Positions 13,545-19,844 of a stretch of 39,635 nt of DNA are shown one piece after another. Made by a program: the position numbers and the translations under genes. The stretch is from a virus, in IMG/VR virus record IMGVR_UViG_3300011116_001301, positions 1 through 39,635 of that record. The stretch is one strand, 5' to 3'. The notes below the pieces were generated by a model. It made no database searches, was not told the DNA's origin, and worked only from the letters and a program-made list of their open reading frames with translations. Each line of letters starts with the position of its first letter. Within the stretch, counting starts at the first letter, position 1.

Positions 13545-13609
13545 ATGTTCTAATTCTATGACATTCCCACTTTCTTCAGGTGCTATGAATTAGTAACAAT
13601 CTGCCTTTG
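13545..13609 (-). ncRNA. Structured RNA spacer between elements D and C
   Basis: A 65-base spacer in which CTAATTC and GAATTAG can close a hairpin of about 44 bases. It does not resemble the spacers after B and E. No gene seen. Confidence 0.35.
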
Positions 13610-13703
13610 TAGTCAGGATAGGAATTGAACCTATTCCACAGTTCGGATCTACTGAAAATACCAGCGACTACCTCCCCGAGTGCTACCATTACACCACCTG
13701 ACT
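13610..13703 (-). ncRNA. tRNA-like element D (pseudoknot in place of anticodon arm)
   Basis: Acceptor AGTCAGG/CCTGACT, D arm GTG-TAATGGTAG-CAC of ordinary tRNA form, T arm ATAGG-TTCAATT-CCTAT (T stem covaries with the other copies). TCGG (13679-13676) pairs CCGA (13646-13643), and CAGT (13654-13651) pairs ACTG (13642-13639), crossing with no gap. A weaker reading (GCTG/CAGT around GTATTTT) gives only a 4-pair stem with a U after the anticodon, so it is not favoured. Confidence 0.68.
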
Positions 13704-13792
13704 ATATTGAGGTTGAGAAATCCTCTGTGTTGGTGAATTTCTTATCTACTTACCACTTTGAAGCATTCCTTTCTCAAGGGAACAACACTTAG
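13704..13792 (-). ncRNA. Structured RNA spacer after element E, repeat of the B spacer
   Basis: It begins CTAAGTGTTGTTCCCTTGAG directly after element E, as the spacer after B does. GTGTTG (13788-13783) pairs CAACAC (13732-13727) and TTGAGAAA (13777-13770) pairs TTTCTCAA (13720-13713), crossing. The roughly 35 bases between the conserved ends differ from those of the B spacer, while both pairing segments are kept. Confidence 0.5.
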
Positions 13793-13905
13793 TAGTCAGG
13801 ACAGGAATCGAACCTGCATGTGGGTCTTATGTGTATCTCAACTATATTGCGACTTATTCCACTCCGTTTAACTATTCAGTGCGTTTACCATTCCGCCACC
13901 TGACT
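13793..13905 (-). ncRNA. tRNA-like element E (long central insert)
   Basis: Acceptor AGTCAGG/CCTGACT, D arm GCG-GAATGGTAAA-CGC, T arm GCAGG-TTCGATT-CCTGT. The region between D and T arms is 63 bases, against about 17 for anticodon arm plus short variable loop. GTGG (13862-13859) can pair with CCAC (13823-13820), matching the second helix of the other copies, but the first helix is weak (GTT/GAC only). It is the first element of the array and follows the 32-aa membrane protein gene by 6 bases. Confidence 0.6.
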
Positions 13906-13911
13906 ATTTTT

Positions 13912-14010
13912 TTACAATACCAAAAATACCCCTAAACCAACTACTATCGCGAAATATACTAACAAAGCAATTGTCGCAATTATCTCATTTCTTCTTTCCT
14001 TGTTTTCCAT
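13912..14010 (-). CDS. 32-aa single-pass membrane peptide
   Basis: A very short frame: MENKERRNEIIATIALLVYF, then a continuing hydrophobic helix to the C-terminus. Charged start, one transmembrane segment, no tail. It is supported by a perfect TATATTTG box 4 bases before the ATG. It ends 6 bases before tRNA-like element E, so its promoter probably also drives the structured RNA array. Confidence 0.68.
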   Translation of the reverse strand: MENKERRNEIIATIALLVYFAIVVGLGVFLVL

Positions 14011-14014
14011 AATA

Positions 14015-14022
14015 CAAATATA
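14015..14022 (-). promoter_or_regulatory. TAnnTTTG box (TATATTTG) before the 32-aa gene and RNA array
   Basis: TATATTTG, TATT, then the ATG at 14010. It is the nearest promoter-like site upstream of the tRNA-like array. Confidence 0.7.
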
Positions 14023-14053
14023 ATTAAAAGTTTTTATAATTCCAAATATTTTT

Positions 14054-14440
14054 TTATTTTACCCCCATAGATACATACCAACAACTATACTCCGTATCAT
14101 AAGCAATCTTAGCAACATATCTATCTTTGTAATACAAACCATCAGAATACTTAGTATAACCAATCATAAATAGACCTTGTTCGTAATCCCTAAAAGTTGC
14201 TCCGTTTATTGTATAAACATATGATGCACAAATGTTATTCTTTGTGAAATAATACACCTTAAACTCTGTTGATGAGGATGCCGATAAGTAATAATCACCA
14301 TCTTTATCATAAGCCTCACGAAGGACATAACCCTTTCTATCCATCTCACCTTTCACATCCCTAAAAGAATAACCTACGAAGTTCTGTGCTTGTGCCGATA
14401 ATCCAATCATCAACATCAATAATAATACTATTTTTTTCAT
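14054..14440 (-). CDS. Small secreted protein
   Basis: A 128-aa protein with a Sec signal peptide, MKKIVLLLMLMIGLSAQAQN, cut after AQA. The mature part starts VGYSFRDVKGEMDRKGYVL and is rich in Tyr, a pattern seen in small Bacteroidetes periplasmic domains. It starts 2 bases after the stop of the 14443-14823 gene, which is also exported. Function unknown. Confidence 0.7.
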   Translation of the reverse strand: MKKIVLLLMLMIGLSAQAQNFVGYSFRDVKGEMDRKGYVLREAYDKDGDYYLSASSSTEFKVYYFTKNNICASYVYTINGATFRDYEQGLFMIGYTKYSDGLYYKDRYVAKIAYDTEYSCWYVSMGVK

Positions 14441-14442
14441 TT

Positions 14443-14823
14443 TTATTTAATTTTTTCTATCTCAATTACCTCTATCTTACCAGTCAAATAACTCAAATGA
14501 AGTGTGAAATATCTTACAATCTCAAACTTATTGAATTGTCCTATTACAATCATATAACCCTTATTATAACTCTCAATATACTTTGTTATTAAAGTTGAAT
14601 CTGAGTACTTATTTACTAAGTATTTATGAGCCTCTTTCTTACTATGTTTTACCTTATCCCAAGAAACTCCAGGTGTTATTATACTTACCTCATTAGAGAG
14701 AAGATTTCCCACCTTAAACCCCTTAAAAGCCTCAACATATACCTTTACATCAATATCCCTCTGAACTTTTTTTGTTTGTCCAAAACCAATTAAAGGGAAT
14801 AATATAAAGATTAAATACCTCAT
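14443..14823 (-). CDS. Small secreted protein
   Basis: A 126-aa protein with signal peptide MRYLIFILFPLIGFGQ, whose FGQ end is typical of flavobacterial Sec signals. The mature region shows no known motif (KVYVEAFKGFKVGNLL, then YNKGYMIVIGQFNKFE). It heads a two-gene exported operon with its own box. Confidence 0.68.
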   Translation of the reverse strand: MRYLIFILFPLIGFGQTKKVQRDIDVKVYVEAFKGFKVGNLLSNEVSIITPGVSWDKVKHSKKEAHKYLVNKYSDSTLITKYIESYNKGYMIVIGQFNKFEIVRYFTLHLSYLTGKIEVIEIEKIK

Positions 14824-14827
14824 CCAA

Positions 14828-14835
14828 CAAAGGTA
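14828..14835 (-). promoter_or_regulatory. TAnnTTTG box (TACCTTTG)
   Basis: TACCTTTG, TTGG, then the ATG at 14823. Confidence 0.7.
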
Positions 14836-14859
14836 ATGGATTTATTTTTAATTACCAAA

Positions 14860-15420
14860 TTATATTTCATTTTCCCAATCACTCGGAATACCATTACCAA
14901 TATCCTTCACACCTGTTGCCATCAAACCATCACTAATAGAACCACCAGCGATTGCGTGAATACTTCCCCAATCATCAGAACTAATATAACCTGTTGCCAA
15001 ACTACCATTACCAATAGTAGAAGGTGTATTAAACCGACCTTCACGAATATCATACCACTCCACATAACCCATTGGCACTATACCTTCAACCCTATTTCTT
15101 TCCATATCCTTTATAAGTTTTTCATATGCCTTATATATTGTGAGCCTTGAAGGTCTTCCCTCAGATTTATTAAATCCATTGGTAAAACTTGCGTAAGGGT
15201 GATTGGCAATCCATATTTCTTCATTACCCAAAATAGCACTACAACCAGTATTTCCTAAATCCCTGAAAGTATGTTCTTTCATTAAACCCCTCAATTTCTT
15301 ATCCCATTCAGAGGAATAAGATTCGTTCATACTCCAATATTGGGGATTGAATATGATTTTAATCCAAATAAAAAAATCTGAGATCCAACTTAAATCAATT
15401 GTTATTGTTTCTTTTTTCAT
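14860..15420 (-). CDS. Conserved phage protein with NGIPxxW tail
   Basis: A 186-aa protein. The region NPQYWSMNESYSSEWDKKL...HTFRDL...IWIANHPYASF recalls a phage hypothetical family of unknown function. The C-terminal 40 residues are Gly/Ser/Ile-rich and end DIGNGIPSDWENEI, with the shared tail. It overlaps the 3' end of the PurA-family gene by 4 bases (ATGA), so the two are co-translated. Confidence 0.72.
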   Translation of the reverse strand: MKKETITIDLSWISDFFIWIKIIFNPQYWSMNESYSSEWDKKLRGLMKEHTFRDLGNTGCSAILGNEEIWIANHPYASFTNGFNKSEGRPSRLTIYKAYEKLIKDMERNRVEGIVPMGYVEWYDIREGRFNTPSTIGNGSLATGYISSDDWGSIHAIAGGSISDGLMATGVKDIGNGIPSDWENEI

Positions 15421-16400
15421 ATACTTAACGCTGTTTTACTAAATACACATCTTACTTTTAATACATTCTCAATATAATTACAAAACTCATCAATGGTTTC
15501 TATTTCCATTAAAATACCTCTATGGTATAATTTATATACACCAACACTCTCCAACACATCTAATTTATTGAATACTATCTCACTACACCCATTTATATTA
15601 GATGCCATCAAAATATTATCCAAATCAATCCAATTCACTTGTCTTGCTCTACCTGTGGTTGAACCGTACTCATTCCCAACCTCTCTTATCTTATTGAATA
15701 CCAAATCATTACTCTCAAATTGTTTTGCTCCAACATATGTATTATATGCTTTAGCGATACCAATTACTTTTCTTATTTTTTGTGGTGGGACACCGTTCAT
15801 AATTGCTCCACCGACTGTACAATGTGAAGATGTTACATAAGGATAATCACCCCAATCAATATCCAATTCAAATCCCTGAGCACCTTCAAATAATATTCTA
15901 CACTCATCTTCGTTATGTAATTCTTCATATATATCAATTACATTTGCTTTCATATAATCTGAAAACCTCACACCTTTTCTCCAATACTTATCCCTGTAAG
16001 CTGGACCATTACCTGTTTTTGTTGTTCCAATTTTACTTTCACCTTCCTCTTCTTTAAGATGTTTAGGTGTGATAACATGAACCCTTTTATCAACAAATAA
16101 AAAATCTTTAACATTAATACCTTCTTTTTCAAGCCCCTCAATTTCTTCAATAAGTTTAATTGGATTTACAACACAACCAGGTCCAATAATTGATTTAATA
16201 CCATAAAAAACACCAACAGGTATAAAATGTGTAACAAACTTCTTTTCATTGTGAAAGAATGTATGTCCAGCATTTCCACCACCATTATATCTAATAACGT
16301 GTGTATATTCATTAGGGGTTGCGGCTAAGTGATGTGCCACTTTACCTTTACCTGTGTCTCCAGCTTGGAGATCTACAATAACATCTGCGTATTTAATCAT
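15417..16400 (-). CDS. Short PurA-family adenylosuccinate synthetase (PurA or PurZ0-like)
   Basis: The family couples a 6-oxopurine nucleotide with aspartate, driven by GTP (PurA, PurZ0) or ATP (PurZ). At 327 aa it is much shorter than bacterial PurA (about 430) and matches the archaeal and phage PurA/PurZ size. Visible: LQAGDTGKGK phosphate loop with the Asp of PurA kept (D15), while the usual Glu next to it is Thr; GGGNAGHT with catalytic His (H46); GTTKTGNGPAYRDK; WGDYPYVTSSHCT; the aspartate-binding loop STTGRARQVNW; and NKLDVL, the base-recognition motif of GTP users. PurZ enzymes lose the Asp, so this copy looks more like PurA or a PurZ0-type intermediate. It follows a lipoprotein gene with no gap. 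Confidence 0.85.
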   Translation of the reverse strand: MIKYADVIVDLQAGDTGKGKVAHHLAATPNEYTHVIRYNGGGNAGHTFFHNEKKFVTHFIPVGVFYGIKSIIGPGCVVNPIKLIEEIEGLEKEGINVKDFLFVDKRVHVITPKHLKEEEGESKIGTTKTGNGPAYRDKYWRKGVRFSDYMKANVIDIYEELHNEDECRILFEGAQGFELDIDWGDYPYVTSSHCTVGGAIMNGVPPQKIRKVIGIAKAYNTYVGAKQFESNDLVFNKIREVGNEYGSTTGRARQVNWIDLDNILMASNINGCSEIVFNKLDVLESVGVYKLYHRGILMEIETIDEFCNYIENVLKVRCVFSKTALSI

Positions 16401-16712
16401 TTATTTTACTTTTACTTCAATTTTAGAGTGTGGGTGTTGATAATGAAGATATTTCATCAACATTTGTGTTGTGTCATTAAATCCACCTGAGAATTGACTT
16501 ACAGATATTTCTACCACACAATTCTTTTCCAAACATTCCAATTCCATATTGGTATATGCTGCGATTGGTTGTCCAAAATAATAAAACGTATCACTCTTAA
16601 CATTGATATCGTTAAAACTACCTTCAAGTCTATTTACCTTAAAATGTGCTGGGTGCTCAGTATTGCAGGCAACCATACCTACTAAACCTAAAATAACTAA
16701 TAATTTTTTCAT
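16401..16712 (-). CDS. Small putative lipoprotein
   Basis: A 103-aa protein with a lipobox signal, MKKLLVILGLVGMVAC (Cys 16). The mature part includes FGQPIAAYTNMELECLEKNC and has no recognised fold. It leads the operon that includes the PurA-family enzyme, an unusual pairing of an exported and a metabolic product. Confidence 0.7.
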   Translation of the reverse strand: MKKLLVILGLVGMVACNTEHPAHFKVNRLEGSFNDINVKSDTFYYFGQPIAAYTNMELECLEKNCVVEISVSQFSGGFNDTTQMLMKYLHYQHPHSKIEVKVK

Positions 16713-16716
16713 ATCA

Positions 16717-16724
16717 CAAAGATA
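16717..16724 (-). promoter_or_regulatory. TAnnTTTG box (TATCTTTG) of the PurA operon
   Basis: TATCTTTG, TGAT, then the ATG at 16712. The box lies just downstream of the 16731-16880 gene. Confidence 0.75.
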
Positions 16725-16730
16725 CGAAAT

Positions 16731-16880
16731 CTAATCCAATATTTCAACACCTATTTTAACATATTCTTTTTCATATTCCAATAATTCTTTTGCCTTGAAA
16801 TATACATCAGCAACGTCAATAGCTTTGTTCGTGTTTTGTTCAACAATCCATTTCATTAGGATTTCCAAAGGTGTTTCCAT
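16731..16880 (-). CDS. Small 49-aa acidic helical protein
   Basis: A short frame beginning METPLEILMKWIVEQNTNKA, predicted as two amphipathic helices. It fills the gap between the PurA operon promoter and the divergent FkbM gene, with a TATTTAT box 11 bases upstream. No function assigned. Confidence 0.6.
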   Translation of the reverse strand: METPLEILMKWIVEQNTNKAIDVADVYFKAKELLEYEKEYVKIGVEILD

Positions 16881-16891
16881 ATATTAAAATA

Positions 16892-16898
16892 ATAAATA
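16892..16898 (-). promoter_or_regulatory. TATTTAT box upstream of the 49-aa gene
   Basis: GTATTTATT with an 11-base spacer to the ATG at 16880; a weaker member of the class. Confidence 0.35.
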
Positions 16899-16939
16899 CT
16901 GACTATTTAAAAATCAATTAAAATGGTTATTATTTGCTT

Positions 16940-17671
16940 ATGAATAATAATCCATTATCAGTAATTGAGGGTAGGTGGGGTTTGATAACTTACTTAAATA
17001 CTGATATATACATAGGTCAAAGTTTATTAAATTATGGTGAATATAATCCAGATGAAACTGAATTTTTAATTAAAATAACAGGTAATGGTTTATTTATTGA
17101 TGTTGGTGCGAATATCGGAACAATATCACAAGCCCTGATAGCATCAAATAAAAATGTGGTATCATTTGAACCTCAATCATATCTTTATAAGATATTAAAT
17201 TATAATTGTAAAAATCAATCATATCAAGTAGCTTTGGGTTCTTATAATGGTATTACATCAATACCAAAAGTTAATTATAGTTCAATGTTTAATTTTGGTG
17301 GGGTATCAATAAAACACAAAGCTTTATTAAGAGAAGAAATTGAAATTAAAACTTTAGATAGTTATAATTTTAATGATGTAGATGTTATAAAGATTGATGT
17401 TGAAGGGTATGAAGAAGAAGTATTAAAAGGTTCTATTGAAACAATAAAAAGGTGTAAACCTATACTTTATATTGAGAATGATAGGGTTGAATACTCTGAA
17501 TCAATATATGAAATACTTAGATCTTTAGGTTATGAATGGACTAAACATGAACCAAATTTATTTAGAAGTAATAATTTTTTTAATAATCAAAAATTGATTT
17601 GGGATAAAAATTACATATCCGAAAATATTGTTTGTTGGTGTAATGAAAAACAAAAGGAGTTAATTTCTTAA
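16940..17671 (+). CDS. FkbM-family SAM-dependent methyltransferase
   Basis: A 243-aa protein with the class I methyltransferase core: FIDVGANIGTIS (motif I, SAM loop), VVSFEPQS (motif II, acidic residue that binds the ribose), then DVIKIDVEGYEEEVLKGS, the signature of the FkbM family. FkbM enzymes mostly O-methylate sugars of glycans or small molecules, so a phage copy could modify surface polysaccharide or a phage glycan. It is one of few rightward genes in a leftward region and has its own terminator, which looks like a moron. The ATG at 16940 is used; a TTG two codons upstream is possible. Confidence 0.88.
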   Translation: MNNNPLSVIEGRWGLITYLNTDIYIGQSLLNYGEYNPDETEFLIKITGNGLFIDVGANIGTISQALIASNKNVVSFEPQSYLYKILNYNCKNQSYQVALGSYNGITSIPKVNYSSMFNFGGVSIKHKALLREEIEIKTLDSYNFNDVDVIKIDVEGYEEEVLKGSIETIKRCKPILYIENDRVEYSESIYEILRSLGYEWTKHEPNLFRSNNFFNNQKLIWDKNYISENIVCWCNEKQKELIS

Positions 17672-17678
17672 CTCCTTT
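17653..17678 (+). terminator. Hairpin at the end of the FkbM gene
   Basis: AAAGGAGTTAA and TTAACTCCTTT face each other around a very short loop and include the stop codon. The T-run is weak, so efficiency is uncertain. Confidence 0.6.
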
Positions 17679-17699
17679 CATTAATTGTTTAATTGTTTT

Positions 17700-18116
17700 T
17701 TAACTACCTAAAGTACTTGACATAGAGTTTCCATCCTCTTCATCTACTTTTTGGATTAACATTTTGTCTCTATCTTCTGAATTGAACCAGTAATCAATTA
17801 CTTTGTTAAGATTACCTACGAAAGCTCCTAATAAGATTAAAAGCATTTCTTTCCAAGATTCATTGATTAAAACACCAAAAAATACTGCTGAGTTTATTCC
17901 TGCAATAATAAAGAAGAATAAGAATAATACTATTAAAGTAATTCTCCATCTGTTATTTTGCATTCCTTGTAGCATGTAGTAGAATCTGTTTTTGTCATCC
18001 ACTTTAACGAAGTCAGATTTTCCTAAACCTAAAAACTTCTTTACTTTGTTTTCTTTTTGTTCCATAACTTGTTCTGTTGGTTGAGCGATTGGCTCTTGGT
18101 CTTTATTGTTTTTCAT
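17700..18116 (-). CDS. Two-helix membrane protein, holin candidate
   Basis: A 138-aa protein. A Gln/Glu-rich cytosolic N-terminus (about 55 residues) is followed by two hydrophobic helices (about 58-80 and 87-105) and the segment GAFVGNLNKVIDYWFNSEDRDK. The combination of a GAF(V/I)G helix end and YWF followed by charges resembles several phage holins. It has a TATTTAT box 4 bases before the start, shared in type with the lysis genes at 24-25 kb, but it is not next to them. Could instead be a virion- or membrane-associated protein. Confidence 0.45.
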   Translation of the reverse strand: MKNNKDQEPIAQPTEQVMEQKENKVKKFLGLGKSDFVKVDDKNRFYYMLQGMQNNRWRITLIVLFLFFFIIAGINSAVFFGVLINESWKEMLLILLGAFVGNLNKVIDYWFNSEDRDKMLIQKVDEEDGNSMSSTLGS

Positions 18117-18120
18117 ACCA

Positions 18121-18127
18121 ATAAATA
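18121..18127 (-). promoter_or_regulatory. TATTTAT box of the 17700-18116 gene
   Basis: ACTATTTATTGGTATG: the spacer is 4 bases. The identical string precedes the kinase-like gene at 19803. Confidence 0.55.
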
Positions 18128-18136
18128 GTTTAATTT

Positions 18137-18754
18137 TTAATATTGGTTTATATCAACCCCAAACTTAGCTTTGAACTCATCAGGTGTAATTTGCTTACCT
18201 TCAGGCTTACTTGTATTTGTATATAACATAATACTTACCCATTTACCACTTGATAAAGATTTAACACCTTTAACACAATATGTAGGAATGTGTAAGCTCT
18301 TTTCTGGTTTATTACAACTTGAAAAGTCATTGAAACAAAATACCAATAAACTATCTGTTTGCGACATTGCTCTAATTGTAGTTTCTTGTTGCTTCCAAAT
18401 ACCTCTGTTTAATTCTTTTGTCTGTGGAACACAATTGTAATATCTGAATGTCAATTCATCATACATACAATTATTGGCGAAATCCTCAGCATTTGCTAAA
18501 TGTCCTTTGTCATAACCTGATTTAAGATACTCAGCGTCAGTTTGACAAGAAATAGGTAAATCATTCTTAAATCTAAATCCTGCTCTTGAACAATCTCCTC
18601 CACCTTTGTATAGTTTATAGGTAACGATAATAGGATTTTTGTGCGACTTGCTAAAATAACAAGTGTAATTTGACATGTAAATTGTTGTGTCAATCTTGTT
18701 TTGCCCAAATACCAATAAGGGCAACATAAATAATAATGTGATTAGTTTTTTCAT
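18137..18754 (-). CDS. Exported DNA/RNA non-specific endonuclease
   Basis: A 205-aa protein of the NUC/beta-beta-alpha-metal nuclease family, which cuts DNA and RNA without sequence preference. The signal peptide is MKKLITLLFMLPLLVFGQ. The catalytic motif is YDKGHLANAEDF (DKGH in place of the common DRGH, with the general-base His), followed by YYNCVPQTKELNRGIWK, where the Asn and Gln ligand region is kept. Several Cys suggest disulfides in the periplasm. The ATG at 18754 is used because the TATTTAT box ends exactly 4 bases before it. It may digest DNA or RNA outside the cytoplasm, or block incoming DNA of rival phages. Confidence 0.85.
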   Translation of the reverse strand: MKKLITLLFMLPLLVFGQNKIDTTIYMSNYTCYFSKSHKNPIIVTYKLYKGGGDCSRAGFRFKNDLPISCQTDAEYLKSGYDKGHLANAEDFANNCMYDELTFRYYNCVPQTKELNRGIWKQQETTIRAMSQTDSLLVFCFNDFSSCNKPEKSLHIPTYCVKGVKSLSSGKWVSIMLYTNTSKPEGKQITPDEFKAKFGVDINQY

Positions 18755-18758
18755 ATCC

Positions 18759-18765
18759 ATAAATA
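18759..18765 (-). promoter_or_regulatory. TATTTAT box of the nuclease gene
   Basis: AATATTTATGGATATG: 4-base spacer to the ATG at 18754. Confidence 0.55.
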
Positions 18766-18771
18766 TTTGTT

Positions 18772-19803
18772 TTACGCAAACATATCAAAAAAAACAAAAT
18801 CACCATTTCCTTTCACACCAATATTACCATCGTGTGTGTCAAAATCAAAAGGTTTGTAAGGACCACTCCAAAGTTCTCCAAGAGAGTTTACTAATTTATT
18901 TAATGTTTCTTTAAAATAAGTAATTTCTGGGTAGTGTTTATATTCATAATCCATACTATTCGGTTTTGATTTTTTTCTTAGTGTTTCATAATAAAATTTT
19001 TTAATTTTATCATCATTCATATAAACTGATTTTATCACACCAATTGGTTTTATACCTCTGATTTCATTTTTTGTTGAAGGTCTGTCTTTCCATTGTAACC
19101 ACCAAGTATATTCAAAAGCTAAACGAACAACATCTTTTTCTTCAGGTGTTAAAGATCTAATTTTTTCTAAACAAATAATATATAATTTCTCCAATTTAAC
19201 CTCATCTTTTTTTATTTTTCTTTTAATAAAGTTTTTAACTATTTTTTCTTTTTCCTTTTCTATTTTTGCAGGAGAATAATTATCAGGGGCTTTCCACCAA
19301 TCCATTTCCTTAAACTTTTTAATCCTATCAGATTTTACCATATTTTTATCATCATTAGATGGAGGTCCAATAGTTGAACTAAATTGTTTCTCAGAAGGAA
19401 GATCAACCTCTTTAATAAAATAGTATTTAGCACTTGATGGTATTATACCTTTATGATTTTGTATAATATCTTTTATTTTTTTATACTCACCGATATTAGT
19501 AGTCACTTTTATTACAACATCGCTTCCTTGAGGTGGTAATTCACCAATAAAACCATTACTCATAAAGTTTGATGGTATTTTTAAGCCACCACTAACATTA
19601 AACGCAATACCAAATGCACCAGCACCTAAATATTTTAAGTTTTGATTTGGTAATACTTTTTGGATTATGTTTCTAAGTTGTAATGTGTCCCCTAAAAATG
19701 TATTTTTAACAACATTATCTTTATCAGTCACACCACTTAAATCAATATATTCTTTCAATATATTTTTAATAATCTTATTCAACTCTTGTTCATTTATATT
19801 CAT
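18772..19803 (-). CDS. Kinase-like protein with capsid-targeting-like N-terminus
   Basis: A 343-aa protein. Residues 1-20 (NINEQELNKIIKNILKEY) form a helix ending ILKE, similar to prohead-protease propeptides. A kinase-like fold follows: a Gly-rich loop LKYLGAGAFGIAFNV (about 55-70), VVIKVT with the ATP-anchoring Lys, and near the end FDFDTHDGNIG...FVFFDMFA, which fits the catalytic-loop Asp/Asn and the DFG-like Asp of the APH/protein-kinase superfamily. The chain stops right after the DFG-like Asp, so activation segment and C-lobe helices are missing or lie earlier in the chain. If active and ejected, it could phosphorylate host proteins at the start of infection. Confidence 0.55.
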   Translation of the reverse strand: MNINEQELNKIIKNILKEYIDLSGVTDKDNVVKNTFLGDTLQLRNIIQKVLPNQNLKYLGAGAFGIAFNVSGGLKIPSNFMSNGFIGELPPQGSDVVIKVTTNIGEYKKIKDIIQNHKGIIPSSAKYYFIKEVDLPSEKQFSSTIGPPSNDDKNMVKSDRIKKFKEMDWWKAPDNYSPAKIEKEKEKIVKNFIKRKIKKDEVKLEKLYIICLEKIRSLTPEEKDVVRLAFEYTWWLQWKDRPSTKNEIRGIKPIGVIKSVYMNDDKIKKFYYETLRKKSKPNSMDYEYKHYPEITYFKETLNKLVNSLGELWSGPYKPFDFDTHDGNIGVKGNGDFVFFDMFA

Positions 19804-19807
19804 ACCA

Positions 19808-19814
19808 ATAAATA
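19808..19814 (-). promoter_or_regulatory. TATTTAT box of the kinase-like gene
   Basis: ACTATTTATTGGTATG, 4-base spacer to the ATG at 19803. Confidence 0.55.
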
Positions 19815-19824
19815 GTCAAAAAAA

Positions 19825-19844
19825 AAGTCCCATTACTGAGACCT
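19825..19844 (-). terminator. Hairpin terminator
   Basis: AGGTCTC and GGGACTT (7 pairs including two G-U) with a T-run downstream on the minus strand. It overlaps the stop of the 19833-20282 gene. Confidence 0.65.

Noticed and set aside
13145-13792. HDV-like or hammerhead ribozyme in the repeated spacers
   Set aside because: The a-b-a'-b' order is HDV-like, but the catalytic C and the J4/2 pattern are not seen, and CTGATGA/GAAA of the hammerhead is absent.
12945-13905. Ordinary tRNA genes or a tmRNA
   Set aside because: No element has a convincing 5-7-5 anticodon arm. None has the G-rich tmRNA acceptor start, a tag-reading frame or the tmRNA layout. They are reported as tRNA-like RNAs.
12945-13905. 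Group I introns in tRNA anticodon loops
   Set aside because: The central inserts are 40-65 bases, far too short, with no P7 or guanosine-site sequence.
14836-15150. Rightward Thr/Ile-rich frame of 104 codons
   Set aside because: It is the shadow of the 14860-15420 gene, has a biased low-complexity composition and no promoter box.
15493-16057. Rightward frames opposite the PurA-family gene
   Set aside because: They lie fully inside a gene with clear conserved motifs on the other strand.
15417-16400. Firm assignment as PurZ (diaminopurine pathway)
   Set aside because: The catalytic Asp that PurZ loses is present and the NKLD motif indicates GTP use. No DatZ or specific polymerase is in the window.
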